Assembly: GCF_900110735.1 (NCBI RefSeq)
Contig: NZ_FOET01000010.1
Span: 148,383 to 212,382, forward strand
Origin: Streptomyces radiopugnans
Lineage (GTDB): Bacteria > Actinomycetota > Actinomycetes > Streptomycetales > Streptomycetaceae
Direction: 5' to 3'
DNA length: 64,000 nucleotides
Positions 17,966 to 26,202 of the stretch are shown piece after piece. A model generated the notes under the pieces. That model did not search any database. It was not told the origin of the DNA and saw nothing but the letters and a program-made list of their open reading frames with translations. The number at the start of each line of letters is the position of its first letter. The stretch's first letter is position 1. The position numbers were made by a program, and so were the translations under genes.

Positions 17966-18000
17966 CCCCGCCCCGGCCCGATCCGCGCGCAGAGCCGGCG

Positions 18001-18039
18001 AGCCGGGTCCCGGTCCTGCCACAGGACCGGGACCCGGCT
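18001..18039. terminator. Bidirectional terminator, 18-bp perfect stem
   Basis: The arm agccgggtcccggtcctg (18001-18018) pairs perfectly with 18022-18039 across a 3-nt loop. It lies between the lipoprotein gene and the convergent transporter gene. Confidence 0.85.
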
Positions 18040-18071
18040 CGCTCCGTACGGTGCGCCGGGCTCCGGGAGCG

Positions 18072-19571
18072 TTACCTCACGCCGCCCATCAGTGCCCGGA
18101 TCCGCTTGCCCGCCGTCATGAAGGCGAAGCCCGCGGCCACGGCGACCAGACCCCACATGGTGTAGTACGCCGCGTCGCCCATCGGCTCGTTGAGCTGGGT
18201 CGCCCAGCCGTTGAGGGCGTTGCCGGTGGCGGTGGCGAGGAACCACAGGCCCATGATCTGGCCGACGAACTGCTTCGGGGCCAGCTTCGTCGACAGCGAC
18301 AGGCCCACCGGGGACAGGCACAGCTCGCCGAGGGTCTGCAGCAGGTAGACGCTCAGCAGCCAGAAGACGGTGACCTTGCCGGTCTCGCTGTTCGCCGCGG
18401 CGGCGCCCGCCAGGCCCATCAGGCCGAAGGAACCGCCGATGAGGAGCATCGCCAGGGCGAACTTCATCGGGGCGCTGGGCTCGCTGTCGCGCTTGGCCAG
18501 CCACACCCACAGGGTCGCGAAGGCCGGCGCCAGGATGATGATCATGACCGGGTTGACCGACTGGAACCAGGAGGCCGGGAACTCCCAGCCGCCGATCATG
18601 CGGTCGGTGTCGTTGTTCGCGAAGATCGTCAGCAGCGAACCGGACTGGTCGTAGATCATCCAGAACAGCACGGCGGTGACGAAGAACCACACGAACGCCT
18701 TGACGCGCGGGCGGTCCTGCTCGGTCAGCTCCGGGTTCCGGTACATCGAGGCGAAGTACAGGACGGGGACGACGACGCCGAGGACGGCCAGGAAGTTGAC
18801 GATGTGCTCGATGTCGTACGTGCCCAGCGCCAGGTCCACCAGCAGCGCCGCGACGGCCAGACCGGTCCACAGCGCGACCTTGCGCAGCACCGAGCGCTTC
18901 TCCTCGGGAGTGGCCGGGGTGCCGGGGTGGCGGCCCACGTCGCCGAGGTGGCGGCCGCCCAGGACGTACTGGACCACGGCCAGCGTCATGCCGACGCCGG
19001 CGACGGCGAAGCCCAGGTGCCAGTCGACGTTCTCGCCGAGGTAGCCGACCACCAGCGGCGCGAACATGGCGCCGATGTTGATCGACATGTAGAAGATCGT
19101 GAATCCGGCGTCGCGGCGGGCGCTGGACTGGCCCTCGTAGAGGCCGCCGACCATCGCGGAGATGTTCGGCTTGAGCAGGCCGGTGCCGACCGCGATCAGG
19201 CCGAGTCCGACGAAGAACGCCACGTCGGACGGGATCGCCAGCGTGTAGTGGCCCAGCGCGATGACGATGCCGCCGACCAGGACCGCCTTGCGGGCGCCCC
19301 ACAGGCGGTCGGCGACCCAGCCGCCGGGCATGGCGGCCATGTAGACGACGGCGTTGTAGACGCCGTAGATCGCCGCGGCGAGGGCCTCACGGCCCGCGAG
19401 GGGGCCTTCGAGTACGCCCGCGATCAGGTAGAGGACGAGGATGGCGCGCATTCCGTACCAGGAGAAGCGCTCCCACATCTCCGTCATGAAGAGTGTGGCC
19501 AGACCGCGGGGGTGGCCGAAGAAGGTCTTGCCGGTGGTACCGGCGGAGTCCTTCGTCAGGCTGGACGCCAT
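18072..19571 (-). CDS. Proton-dependent oligopeptide transporter (POT/PTR family)
   Basis: 499 residues, about 12-14 transmembrane helices. The POT signature E-x-x-E-R-F appears as EMWERFSWYGMRA at about residues 31-43. Family motifs GLYEGQSSARRDAGFTIFYMSINIG (given here in parts: GLYEG, RRDAGFTIFY, SINIG) follow, and a late helix carries LGELCLSPVGLS. It would import di- and tripeptides with protons. The ATG at 19571 has AAGGAA upstream and drops a 109-codon extension. A membrane dipeptidase lies further along (24508), though not in the same operon. Confidence 0.93.
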   Translation of the reverse strand: MASSLTKDSAGTTGKTFFGHPRGLATLFMTEMWERFSWYGMRAILVLYLIAGVLEGPLAGREALAAAIYGVYNAVVYMAAMPGGWVADRLWGARKAVLVGGIVIALGHYTLAIPSDVAFFVGLGLIAVGTGLLKPNISAMVGGLYEGQSSARRDAGFTIFYMSINIGAMFAPLVVGYLGENVDWHLGFAVAGVGMTLAVVQYVLGGRHLGDVGRHPGTPATPEEKRSVLRKVALWTGLAVAALLVDLALGTYDIEHIVNFLAVLGVVVPVLYFASMYRNPELTEQDRPRVKAFVWFFVTAVLFWMIYDQSGSLLTIFANNDTDRMIGGWEFPASWFQSVNPVMIIILAPAFATLWVWLAKRDSEPSAPMKFALAMLLIGGSFGLMGLAGAAAANSETGKVTVFWLLSVYLLQTLGELCLSPVGLSLSTKLAPKQFVGQIMGLWFLATATGNALNGWATQLNEPMGDAAYYTMWGLVAVAAGFAFMTAGKRIRALMGGVR

Positions 19572-19986
19572 GGTGGTGGTTCCTTGCTCGGTCAGGACGC
19601 GCGCGATGTGGTGCGCACGCGCCCGGGGCGGGTGGTCGGCTCCGGCTTCGCGCCCCCGTGCGCGCGTGCCCGTTCCCGGCCGACGGTTCCTGCGGCGCCG
19701 CCGCGCGTCCGGACCCTGCGGGTCGCGGACGGGCCGGCTTCCGGGACGGCCCCTGCGTACGGGTGTGTACGGGAGCTCCTCGACGGCGGGCCCCGGCGCC
19801 TGACCGCGCCGGAGGCAGCCGGTCCCGGACGGCGCCTCGGTCAGGGTACGCCACCGTCCACCGCGCACCCCGCGACCGGCGGGCGGCGAGAGGCGCATGT
19901 CACACGCCCTTCCGGGAACCGGACGGGCACCGCCCGGTTCCCCGCGGGCCTGCGGGGGCCGCCGCCGCGAGGTCTACCATCGGGCC
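19572..19986. other. 415-bp divergent intergenic region
   Basis: It separates the peptide transporter from the response regulator. I see no gene, tRNA or strong hairpin. The last 12 bases carry the likely -10 of the regulator; the transporter promoter was not identified. Confidence 0.5.
19975..19980 (+). promoter_or_regulatory. -10 box for a leaderless response-regulator transcript
   Basis: TACCAT ends 7 nt before the ATG at 19987, and no Shine-Dalgarno is present at normal spacing, which suggests transcription starts at the A of the start codon. No good -35 is visible. Confidence 0.45.
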
Positions 19987-20664
19987 ATGACCCGAGTACT
20001 GCTCGCCGAGGATGACGCCTCCATCTCGGAGCCGCTGGCCCGAGCCCTGCGCCGCGAAGGGTACGAGGTCGAGGTGCGCGAGGACGGCCCCGGCGCGCTC
20101 GACGCAGGCCAGCACGGCGACATCGACCTGGTCGTGCTCGACCTCGGTCTGCCCGGCATGGACGGACTGGAGGTCTGCCGCCGGCTGCGCAACGAGGGGC
20201 ACACCTTCCCCGTCCTGGTGCTGACCGCGCGCGCCGACGAGGTGGACACCGTCGTCGGCCTGGACGCCGGCGCCGACGACTACGTCACCAAGCCGTTCCG
20301 GCTGGCCGAGCTGCTCGCCCGGGTGCGGGCCCTGCTGCGGCGGGGCGCCGTCGAGCCCGCGCAGCCCGCCGCCACCCACGGTGTGCGCATCGACGTCGAG
20401 TCGCACCGGGCGTGGATGGGGGACGAGGAGCTCCAGCTCACGGCGAAGGAGTTCGACCTGCTGCGGGTGCTGGTGCGCGACGCCGGCCGCGTCGTCACCC
20501 GCGACCAGCTGATGCGGGAGGTCTGGGACACCACCTGGTGGTCGTCGACGAAGACCCTCGACATGCACATCTCCTGGCTGCGCAAGAAGCTCGGCGACGA
20601 CGCGGCCAACCCCCGCTACATCGCCACGGTGCGCGGCGTCGGCTTCCGCTTCGAGAAGGACTGA
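19987..20664 (+). CDS. OmpR/PhoB-family response regulator
   Basis: 225 residues. Receiver domain (1-115): acidic pocket Asp9-Asp10, phospho-acceptor Asp52 in VVLDLGLPGMDG, Thr80 and Lys102 in YVTKPF. The C-terminal winged helix (about 128-225) has LTAKEFDLLRVLV, KTLDMHISWLRKKLG and the wing RGVGFRFE. All phosphorelay residues are intact. The gene precedes its histidine kinase on the same strand with a 144-bp repeat-like spacer. The signal and targets are unknown. Confidence 0.95.
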   Translation: MTRVLLAEDDASISEPLARALRREGYEVEVREDGPGALDAGQHGDIDLVVLDLGLPGMDGLEVCRRLRNEGHTFPVLVLTARADEVDTVVGLDAGADDYVTKPFRLAELLARVRALLRRGAVEPAQPAATHGVRIDVESHRAWMGDEELQLTAKEFDLLRVLVRDAGRVVTRDQLMREVWDTTWWSSTKTLDMHISWLRKKLGDDAANPRYIATVRGVGFRFEKD

Positions 20665-20718
20665 CGGCCGCCGGGTCCCGCAAGGGTCCGCACCGGCCCG
20701 CCGGAGAGCACCGCGGGC

Positions 20719-20796
20719 CCCCGAAGACCCCGAGAAGACACCCGAGAACCCCCGAAGACCGCAAGACCGCCGAAGACCACCGCAAGACCCCGAAGG
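20719..20796. repeat. Degenerate short repeats between response regulator and kinase
   Basis: The spacer is a string of imperfect 8-11-nt units around ccgaagacc and cgcaagacc, nearly all C, G and A on this strand. Its function is unknown; it may be slippage-prone leader sequence. Confidence 0.55.
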
Positions 20797-20808
20797 GCCG
20801 GCGCCGCC

Positions 20809-22191
20809 ATGCGCAGACGTCTGATCAACTCCACGCTGGCCGTGGTCCTCGTCGTGATCGCGGTCTTCGGGGTCTCCCTGGTGATCGTCGAGACCCGCAC
20901 CATCGAGGAGAGCGCCCACGAGAGCGTCCGCTCCGACGCCGCGCGGCTGGTCTCGGTCGTCGAGAGCCGCCTGGTCGCCGAGGAGAGCGTGACCGCCGCC
21001 TCCATGCGCTCCCAGGTCCCCCAGGACCGCCACGTCCGCATCGAGCTGCCCGGGCAGCCCCCCATCGAGCTGGGCGAGCGCCCCGGCGAGGGGGCCATCG
21101 AGGGCCGGGCCGCCGAGCCGGGCGGCGTCACCGTCACCGTCAGGCAGGACGACGACCGGGTCCGCGAGGAGGTGGGCCGGACCCTGCTGATCATCCTGGC
21201 GGTGGCGCTGCTGGCGGTGATAGCGGCGGTGCTGCTGGCCGTACAGCAGGCCCGCCGCGTCGCGGCCCCCCTCACCGACCTCGCCGAGACCGCCGAGCGC
21301 CTCGGCTCCGGCGATCCCCGCCCGCGCCACCGGCGCTACGGCGTCCCCGAGCTGGACCGGGTGGCGGACGTGCTGGACGCCAGCGCCGAGCGGATCGCCA
21401 GGATGCTCACCGCCGAGCGGCGGCTGGCCGCGGACGCCTCCCACCAGCTCCGCACCCCCCTGACCGCGCTGTCCATGCGGCTGGAGGAGATCGTCGCGGC
21501 GGCCGACGCCATCGAGGCCGCCGCCAACGGCACCGCCGACACCATCGGCACCACTGGCAACAGGGACACCGGAAGCACCGCCGGGACCACCGGGACCGCC
21601 GGGACCACCGGGACAGCCGCCACCGACAGGGCGGCCGCCTCCACCATCCGGGAGGAGGCGCTGGTCGGACTCGCACAGGTGGAGCGGCTGACCGACGTGG
21701 TGCAGCGGCTGCTGACGAACTCGCGCGACCCCCGCTCGGGCTCCGCCGTGGGCTTCGACCTGGACGAGGTGGTCAAGCAGCAGATCGAGGAGTGGCGCCC
21801 GGCGTACCGCAAGGCGGGCCGGGCCATCGTCCGCTCCGGCCGCCAGGGACTGCGGGCGGTGGGCACACCGGGGGCGGTGGCCCAGGTGCTGGCCACGCTC
21901 ATCGAGAACGCGCTGATGCACGGTGGCGGCGCGGTCGCGCTGCGTACCCGGATCGCCGGGAACCAGGTGGTGGTCGAGGTGACGGACGAGGGGCCGGGCG
22001 TCGATCCGGAGCTGGGGGCGCGGGTGTTCGAGCGCACGGTCAGCGGGCGCAACTCCACGGGCCTGGGGCTGGCCGTCGCCCGCGACCTGGCGGAGGCCGA
22101 CGGGGGACGCCTGGAGCTACTTCAGCAGCGCCCGCCGGTCTTCGCTCTCTTCCTCAGCCGCGAGGCCGACGATCCGCCGGCGGGGAATTGA
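20809..22191 (+). CDS. Sensor histidine kinase with a repeat-rich insertion in the DHp domain
   Basis: 460 residues. TM1 is about 8-27, the extracytoplasmic sensor about 28-122, TM2 about 124-144, then HAMP. The phosphorylated His212 is in ASHQLRTPLTALS. The HATPase part has the N-box ENALMH, DEGPGVDPE and TGLGLAVARDL. Odd: between the two DHp helices (about residues 239-275) is a Gly/Thr/Ala-rich stretch of GTTGT and GTAGT units encoded by 9/18-bp repeats; most kinases have about 10 residues there. The 3' end overlaps the convergent GtrA gene by 75 bp. Partner of the preceding response regulator. Confidence 0.92.
   Translation: MRRRLINSTLAVVLVVIAVFGVSLVIVETRTIEESAHESVRSDAARLVSVVESRLVAEESVTAASMRSQVPQDRHVRIELPGQPPIELGERPGEGAIEGRAAEPGGVTVTVRQDDDRVREEVGRTLLIILAVALLAVIAAVLLAVQQARRVAAPLTDLAETAERLGSGDPRPRHRRYGVPELDRVADVLDASAERIARMLTAERRLAADASHQLRTPLTALSMRLEEIVAAADAIEAAANGTADTIGTTGNRDTGSTAGTTGTAGTTGTAATDRAAASTIREEALVGLAQVERLTDVVQRLLTNSRDPRSGSAVGFDLDEVVKQQIEEWRPAYRKAGRAIVRSGRQGLRAVGTPGAVAQVLATLIENALMHGGGAVALRTRIAGNQVVVEVTDEGPGVDPELGARVFERTVSGRNSTGLGLAVARDLAEADGGRLELLQQRPPVFALFLSREADDPPAGN
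21577..21612. repeat. 18-bp tandem duplication inside the histidine kinase gene
   Basis: Two perfect copies of accgccgggaccaccggg sit within a longer run of degenerate 9-bp units. The units are multiples of three, so copy changes would keep the frame. Confidence 0.85.
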
Positions 22192-22659
22192 AGCGGCCCG
22201 CGCACCGGATTCCCCGCGCGCCCGCGAAGCCCCGCGGAAGACCCAGGTGCGGTACGCCCAGAAGCGGAAGACCGTGGCGATGCCGAGGCCGACGAAGTTC
22301 TTGGCGACGTTGTCGGCCAGCGGCGAGGTGAGGCCCAGGCCGTAGTGCGAGATGGCCAGCGCACCGTTCTCGATCACCAGGCCGACGCCGCTGAACAGCA
22401 TGAACAGGCCGGCCTCGCGGTGCATCCGGCTCTTGTCGGTGTGCCGGTAGGTCCAGTAGCGGTTGCCCAGGTAGTTGGTCCCGATGGCGACCGCGGTCGC
22501 CATCACTCCCGAGCGCACCGGCGCCAGGCCCAGGCCGTGGATGCAGAGGTTGAAGACGGCCACGTTGACGAGGAAGCCGAAGGCCCCCACCGTGCCGAAC
22601 TTGGCCAGCTCGCGCCGTAGCCGCAGCAGCCTGGAGCGCAGTGCGCGCCGTTCACCCAT
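22117..22659 (-). CDS. GtrA-like small membrane protein
   Basis: 180 residues with four transmembrane helices: about 20-40 (FGTVGAFGFLVNVAVF), 48-66, 82-102 and 112-132. The GtrA family marks NYLGNRYWTYRH and RFWAYRTWVF are present. GtrA proteins help move lipid-linked sugars across the membrane in cell-surface polysaccharide synthesis, which suits the glycan genes to the right. The tail is arginine-rich. The last 75 bp run antisense to the end of the histidine kinase gene. Confidence 0.88.
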   Translation of the reverse strand: MGERRALRSRLLRLRRELAKFGTVGAFGFLVNVAVFNLCIHGLGLAPVRSGVMATAVAIGTNYLGNRYWTYRHTDKSRMHREAGLFMLFSGVGLVIENGALAISHYGLGLTSPLADNVAKNFVGLGIATVFRFWAYRTWVFRGASRARGESGARAASIPRRRIVGLAAEEESEDRRALLK

Positions 22660-22779
22660 AGTGACCCACTCGCCCCGTTCTCTCGGCTCTCGCGCGGCCC
22701 CGCGGGGCCCGCCGTCGCGTCCTGGTCCGCCATGCTAGTCACGGCCCCGTACCGCGCCGGGTACCCGCCGTCCGGCCGA

Positions 22780-22785
22780 TAGGCT
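22780..22785 (+). promoter_or_regulatory. -10 box for a leaderless purK transcript
   Basis: TAGGCT ends 7 nt before the purK GTG. No Shine-Dalgarno lies at usable distance. Confidence 0.45.
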
Positions 22786-22791
22786 ACGGAC

Positions 22792-23958
22792 GTGACATTT
22801 CCTGTGATCGGCATGGTCGGCGGCGGACAGCTCGCGCGGATGACGCACGAGGCGGGCATCCCCCTCGGCATCAGGTTCAGGCTGCTCAGCGACACTCCCC
22901 AGGACTCCGCGGCCCAGGTGGTCCGCGACGTCGTCGTCGGCGACTACCGCGATCTGGACACCCTGCGCGACTTCGCCCGCGGCTGCGACGTGATCACGTT
23001 CGACCACGAGCACGTGCCCACCGAGCACCTGCGCGTCCTGGAGGCGGAGGGCATCCCGGTGCGACCCGGGCCCGACGCGCTGGTGCACGCGCAGGACAAG
23101 GGCGTGATGCGGGCGCGGCTGAGCGAGATCGGCATTCCCTGTCCCCGGCACCGGATCGTGGCGGACCCGGCCGACGTCACGCGGTTCGCGGGGGAAGGAG
23201 CCGCGGGGGAGGGAGCCGCGCGGGAGGAGGGCTGGCCGGTCGTCCTCAAGACCGTCCGCGGCGGCTACGACGGCAAGGGCGTGTGGGTGGTGTCCTCCGA
23301 GGCCGAGGCCGCCGAGCCGTTCCGGGCGGGCGTGCCGGTGCTGGCCGAGGAGAAGGTGGACTACGTCCGCGAGCTGGCGGCCAACGTGGTGCGCTCCCCG
23401 CACGGCCAGGCCGTGGCCTACCCGGTGGTGGAGTCGATCCAGGTGGACGGCGTGTGCGACACGGTGATCGCCCCGGCCCCCGGCCTGTCGCCGGAGCTGT
23501 CGGCCCACGCCCAGGAGACGGCGCTGACGATCGCGAAGGAGCTGGGTGTGACCGGGCACCTGGCGGTGGAGCTGTTCGAGACCCGCGACGGCCGCGTCCT
23601 GGTCAACGAGCTGGCCATGCGCCCGCACAACAGCGGCCACTGGACCCAGGACGGCGCGGTCACCTCCCAGTTCGCCAACCACCTGCGGGCCGTGCTCGAC
23701 CTGCCGCTGGGCGACCCGCGCCCCCGCGCGCCCTGGACGGTGATGGCCAACGTGCTCGGCGGCGACTACCCCGACATGTACCAGGGTTATCTGCACTGCA
23801 TGGCCCGCGACCCGCGGCTGAAGATCCACATGTACGGCAAGGACGTGAAGCCCGGCCGCAAGGTCGGCCACGTCAACACCTACGGCGACGACCTGGCGGA
23901 CGTACGCGAGCGCGCCGCCCACGCCGCCGCCTATCTGCGAGGGACCATCACCGAATGA
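22792..23958 (+). CDS. purK: N5-carboxyaminoimidazole ribonucleotide synthase
   Basis: 388 residues, ATP-grasp enzyme that carboxylates aminoimidazole ribonucleotide with ATP and bicarbonate in de novo purine synthesis. It begins with GMVGGGQLARM; family marks are TFDHEHVP, KTVRGGYDGKG, FEKVDYVREL-like AEEKVDYVREL, and NELAMRPHNSGHWT. A short duplicated GEGAA stretch lies in the loop before the ATP-grasp lysine. The GTG start appears leaderless. The stop overlaps the purE ATG by 4 bp (ATGA). Confidence 0.96.
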   Translation: MTFPVIGMVGGGQLARMTHEAGIPLGIRFRLLSDTPQDSAAQVVRDVVVGDYRDLDTLRDFARGCDVITFDHEHVPTEHLRVLEAEGIPVRPGPDALVHAQDKGVMRARLSEIGIPCPRHRIVADPADVTRFAGEGAAGEGAAREEGWPVVLKTVRGGYDGKGVWVVSSEAEAAEPFRAGVPVLAEEKVDYVRELAANVVRSPHGQAVAYPVVESIQVDGVCDTVIAPAPGLSPELSAHAQETALTIAKELGVTGHLAVELFETRDGRVLVNELAMRPHNSGHWTQDGAVTSQFANHLRAVLDLPLGDPRPRAPWTVMANVLGGDYPDMYQGYLHCMARDPRLKIHMYGKDVKPGRKVGHVNTYGDDLADVRERAAHAAAYLRGTITE

Positions 23959-24506
23959 GCAACGCCCCCAGCCCCGCATCCGCCCCCGTCGTGGGGATCG
24001 TCATGGGATCCGACTCGGACTGGCCCGTCATGGAGGCCGCGGCCGAGGCCCTGGACGAGTTCGAGGTCCCCTACGAGGTCGACGTCGTCTCCGCCCACCG
24101 CATGCCGCACGAGATGATCGCCTACGGCGACGAGGCGGCCGGACGCGGGCTGAAGGCGGTCATCGCCGGCGCCGGGGGAGCGGCCCACCTGCCGGGCATG
24201 CTCGCCTCCGTCACGCCGCTGCCGGTGATCGGCGTCCCCGTGCCGCTGCGGCACCTGGACGGCATGGACTCCCTGCTGTCCATCGTCCAGATGCCCGCCG
24301 GGGTCCCGGTCGCCACGGTCTCGGTCGGCGGCGCGCGCAACGCGGGCCTGCTGGCGGTCCGCATCCTGGCGGCCCACGACGAGGAGCTGCGCGAGCGCAT
24401 GGAGCGGTTCCAGGCGGAGCTGAAGGACCAGGCGAGGGAGAAGGGCCGGCGGCTGCGGGGCAAGGTCGCCGCGGGCGGCGCCGGTTTCGGCTTCGGGGGC
24501 AGGTGA
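23955..24506 (+). CDS. purE: N5-carboxyaminoimidazole ribonucleotide mutase
   Basis: 183 residues. Moves the carboxyl group made by PurK to give 4-carboxyaminoimidazole ribonucleotide. Class I PurE marks: GSDSDWPVM near residue 20, SAHRMP, AGAGGAAHLPGM and VPLRHLDGMDSLLS. A basic, glycine-rich tail follows the core. Translationally coupled to purK. Confidence 0.96.
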   Translation: MSNAPSPASAPVVGIVMGSDSDWPVMEAAAEALDEFEVPYEVDVVSAHRMPHEMIAYGDEAAGRGLKAVIAGAGGAAHLPGMLASVTPLPVIGVPVPLRHLDGMDSLLSIVQMPAGVPVATVSVGGARNAGLLAVRILAAHDEELRERMERFQAELKDQAREKGRRLRGKVAAGGAGFGFGGR

Positions 24507-24507
24507 G

Positions 24508-25704
24508 ATGGGTCACTCCGCCGAGCTGCTGGCGCGGGCCAGGGAGCTGCTGGAGGCCCATCCCGTCGCCGACGGCCACAACGACCTGCCGTGGGCGCTG
24601 CGCGAGCAGGTGGCGTACGACCTGGACCGGCGCGACATCGCCGGGGACCAGTCGGCCCATCTGCACACCGACATCCCGCGGTTGCGCGCGGGCGGGGTGG
24701 GGGCGCAGTTCTGGTCGGTCTACGTGCGCACCGACCTGACCGGCGACGCCGCCGTCAGCGCCTGTCTGGAGCAGATCGACGTGGTGCGGCGGCTGGCCGA
24801 CCGCCATCCGGCCGACCTCAGGCTCGCCTTCACCGCCGACGACATGGAGGCGGCCCGCGCCGAGGGCCGCATCGCCTCCCTGATGGGCGCCGAGGGCGGC
24901 CACTCCATCAACAACTCCCTGGCCACACTGCGCGCCCTGTACCGGCTGGGTGTGCGCTACATGACACTCACCCACAACGACACCATCGACTGGGCGGACT
25001 CGGCCACCGACACCCCGCGCCACGACGGCCTGACCCGCTTCGGCGAGGAGGTCGTGCGGGAGATGAACCGGCTGGGGATGCTGGTGGACCTCTCCCATGT
25101 GGCGCCCGCCACCATGCGCGACGCCCTGCGCGTGACGACGGCGCCGGTGGTCTTCTCGCACTCCTCGGCCCGCGCGGTGTGCGACCACCCGCGCAACATC
25201 CCCGACGACGTGCTGGAGCGGCTTCCGGTCAACGGCGGTGTGGCGATGGCCACATTCGTGCCGAAGTTCGTGCTGCCCGCCGCCGTCGCCTGGACCGAGG
25301 CCGCCGACGAGAACATGCGCGCCCACGGCCTTCACCCCCTGGACGGCAGCGAGAGGGGCCTGGCGGTCCAGCGCGCGTACGAGGAGGCCAACCCGCGCCC
25401 GGTCGCCACGGCGGCGACGGTCGCCGACCACCTGGACCACATGCGCGAGGTCGCGGGCATCGACCACATCGGCATCGGCGGCGACTTCGACGGCACGGCC
25501 TTCACCCCGTCCGATCTGAGTGATGTGTCCGGATATCCGCATCTGGTGGCCGAGTTGCTGGACCGTCGCTGGTCCGAGGCCGACCTCGCCAAGCTCACCT
25601 GGAAGAACGCGGTGCGCGTGCTGCGCGACGCGGAGGCGGTCGCCCGCCACGAGCGGACCAGGCGCGGCCCGTCGATCGCCACCATCGGGCAGCTCGACGG
25701 ATAG
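24508..25704 (+). CDS. Membrane (renal-type) dipeptidase, M19 family
   Basis: 398-residue zinc dipeptidase of the TIM-barrel amidohydrolase superfamily. Metal ligands: His24 and Asp26 in DGHNDLPW, the Glu of MGAEGGHSINN, and histidines in DLSHV and FSHSSARA; GIGGDFDG follows near the end. No signal peptide is visible, so it is probably cytosolic despite the family name. It starts one base after the purE stop and is probably co-transcribed. It may cleave dipeptides brought in by the POT transporter or released from the wall. Confidence 0.92.
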   Translation: MGHSAELLARARELLEAHPVADGHNDLPWALREQVAYDLDRRDIAGDQSAHLHTDIPRLRAGGVGAQFWSVYVRTDLTGDAAVSACLEQIDVVRRLADRHPADLRLAFTADDMEAARAEGRIASLMGAEGGHSINNSLATLRALYRLGVRYMTLTHNDTIDWADSATDTPRHDGLTRFGEEVVREMNRLGMLVDLSHVAPATMRDALRVTTAPVVFSHSSARAVCDHPRNIPDDVLERLPVNGGVAMATFVPKFVLPAAVAWTEAADENMRAHGLHPLDGSERGLAVQRAYEEANPRPVATAATVADHLDHMREVAGIDHIGIGGDFDGTAFTPSDLSDVSGYPHLVAELLDRRWSEADLAKLTWKNAVRVLRDAEAVARHERTRRGPSIATIGQLDG

Positions 25705-25738
25705 CTCCTTGACCTCCTCGTGATTCAACTCACGAGCC

Positions 25739-25779
25739 GGCCCTCCCCGGTACGTCGCTCTGCGTGCCGGAGGAGGGCC
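25739..25779 (+). terminator. Terminator after the purK-purE-dipeptidase operon
   Basis: ggccctccccgg (25739-25750) pairs with ccggaggagggcc (25767-25779) with one bulge, followed by ttctgcgtc. Confidence 0.7.
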
Positions 25780-25994
25780 TTCTGCGTCATCATGCCTGGC
25801 AGTGGGAAAAAGTGACAACGCGTCAGAGCCGGGTTCCGCCACTCTTCGGGAAGTGAACGCAGCAGACGGTGACGATCTGACGATCATCAAAGCCTTCGAA
25901 ACGGGCGTCCTGTGACCCATCGGCTTGTATCGGCGGAAACGATGTGTCTACCGTTCTGGCCGTGCCGTACGAATGTGCGGCGGCCCGCTGTCGA

Positions 25995-26184
25995 ACGCCG
26001 AATCCTGTCAACGGCGGCGGGCTGGACCATCCACACCACCCGATGACAGGAGCGGGGGACCCAAGGTAAGTCGCCGTCCCGGGCCATACGGGACGGCTTG
26101 GGGTGAAGCCATGCCGCGCCACGCGCCGCGGCACACATGGCCGGGCAACTCCAGCCCGAACCCGACAGCTCACCTCGCAGGCGT
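25995..26184 (+). ncRNA. ydaO-type c-di-AMP riboswitch
   Basis: The conserved blocks of this riboswitch class appear in order: gccgaatcctgtca, cgggggaccc (26053-26062), ttggggtgaagcc (26098-26110), ccgggcaactccagcccgaa (26141-26160) and cccgacagct, closing with gcaggcgt. The P1 arms ACGCC (25995-25999) and GGCGT (26180-26184) pair. It ends 18 nt before the start of a cell-wall hydrolase gene, and the Shine-Dalgarno (GGAGAAGGAG) begins at once. Known members bind c-di-AMP and turn expression off; in actinobacteria they commonly precede rpf-like genes. Confidence 0.93.
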
Positions 26185-26202
26185 AGGAGAAGGAGCACAC
26201 CT

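Noticed and set aside
26053..26110. Rho-independent terminator in the Rpf/M23 leader
   Set aside because: The G-rich blocks are conserved riboswitch core elements, and no U-tract follows them.
25823..26200. Minus-strand frames across the region upstream of the Rpf/M23 gene
   Set aside because: They run antisense to a clear c-di-AMP riboswitch, whose conserved blocks explain the sequence.
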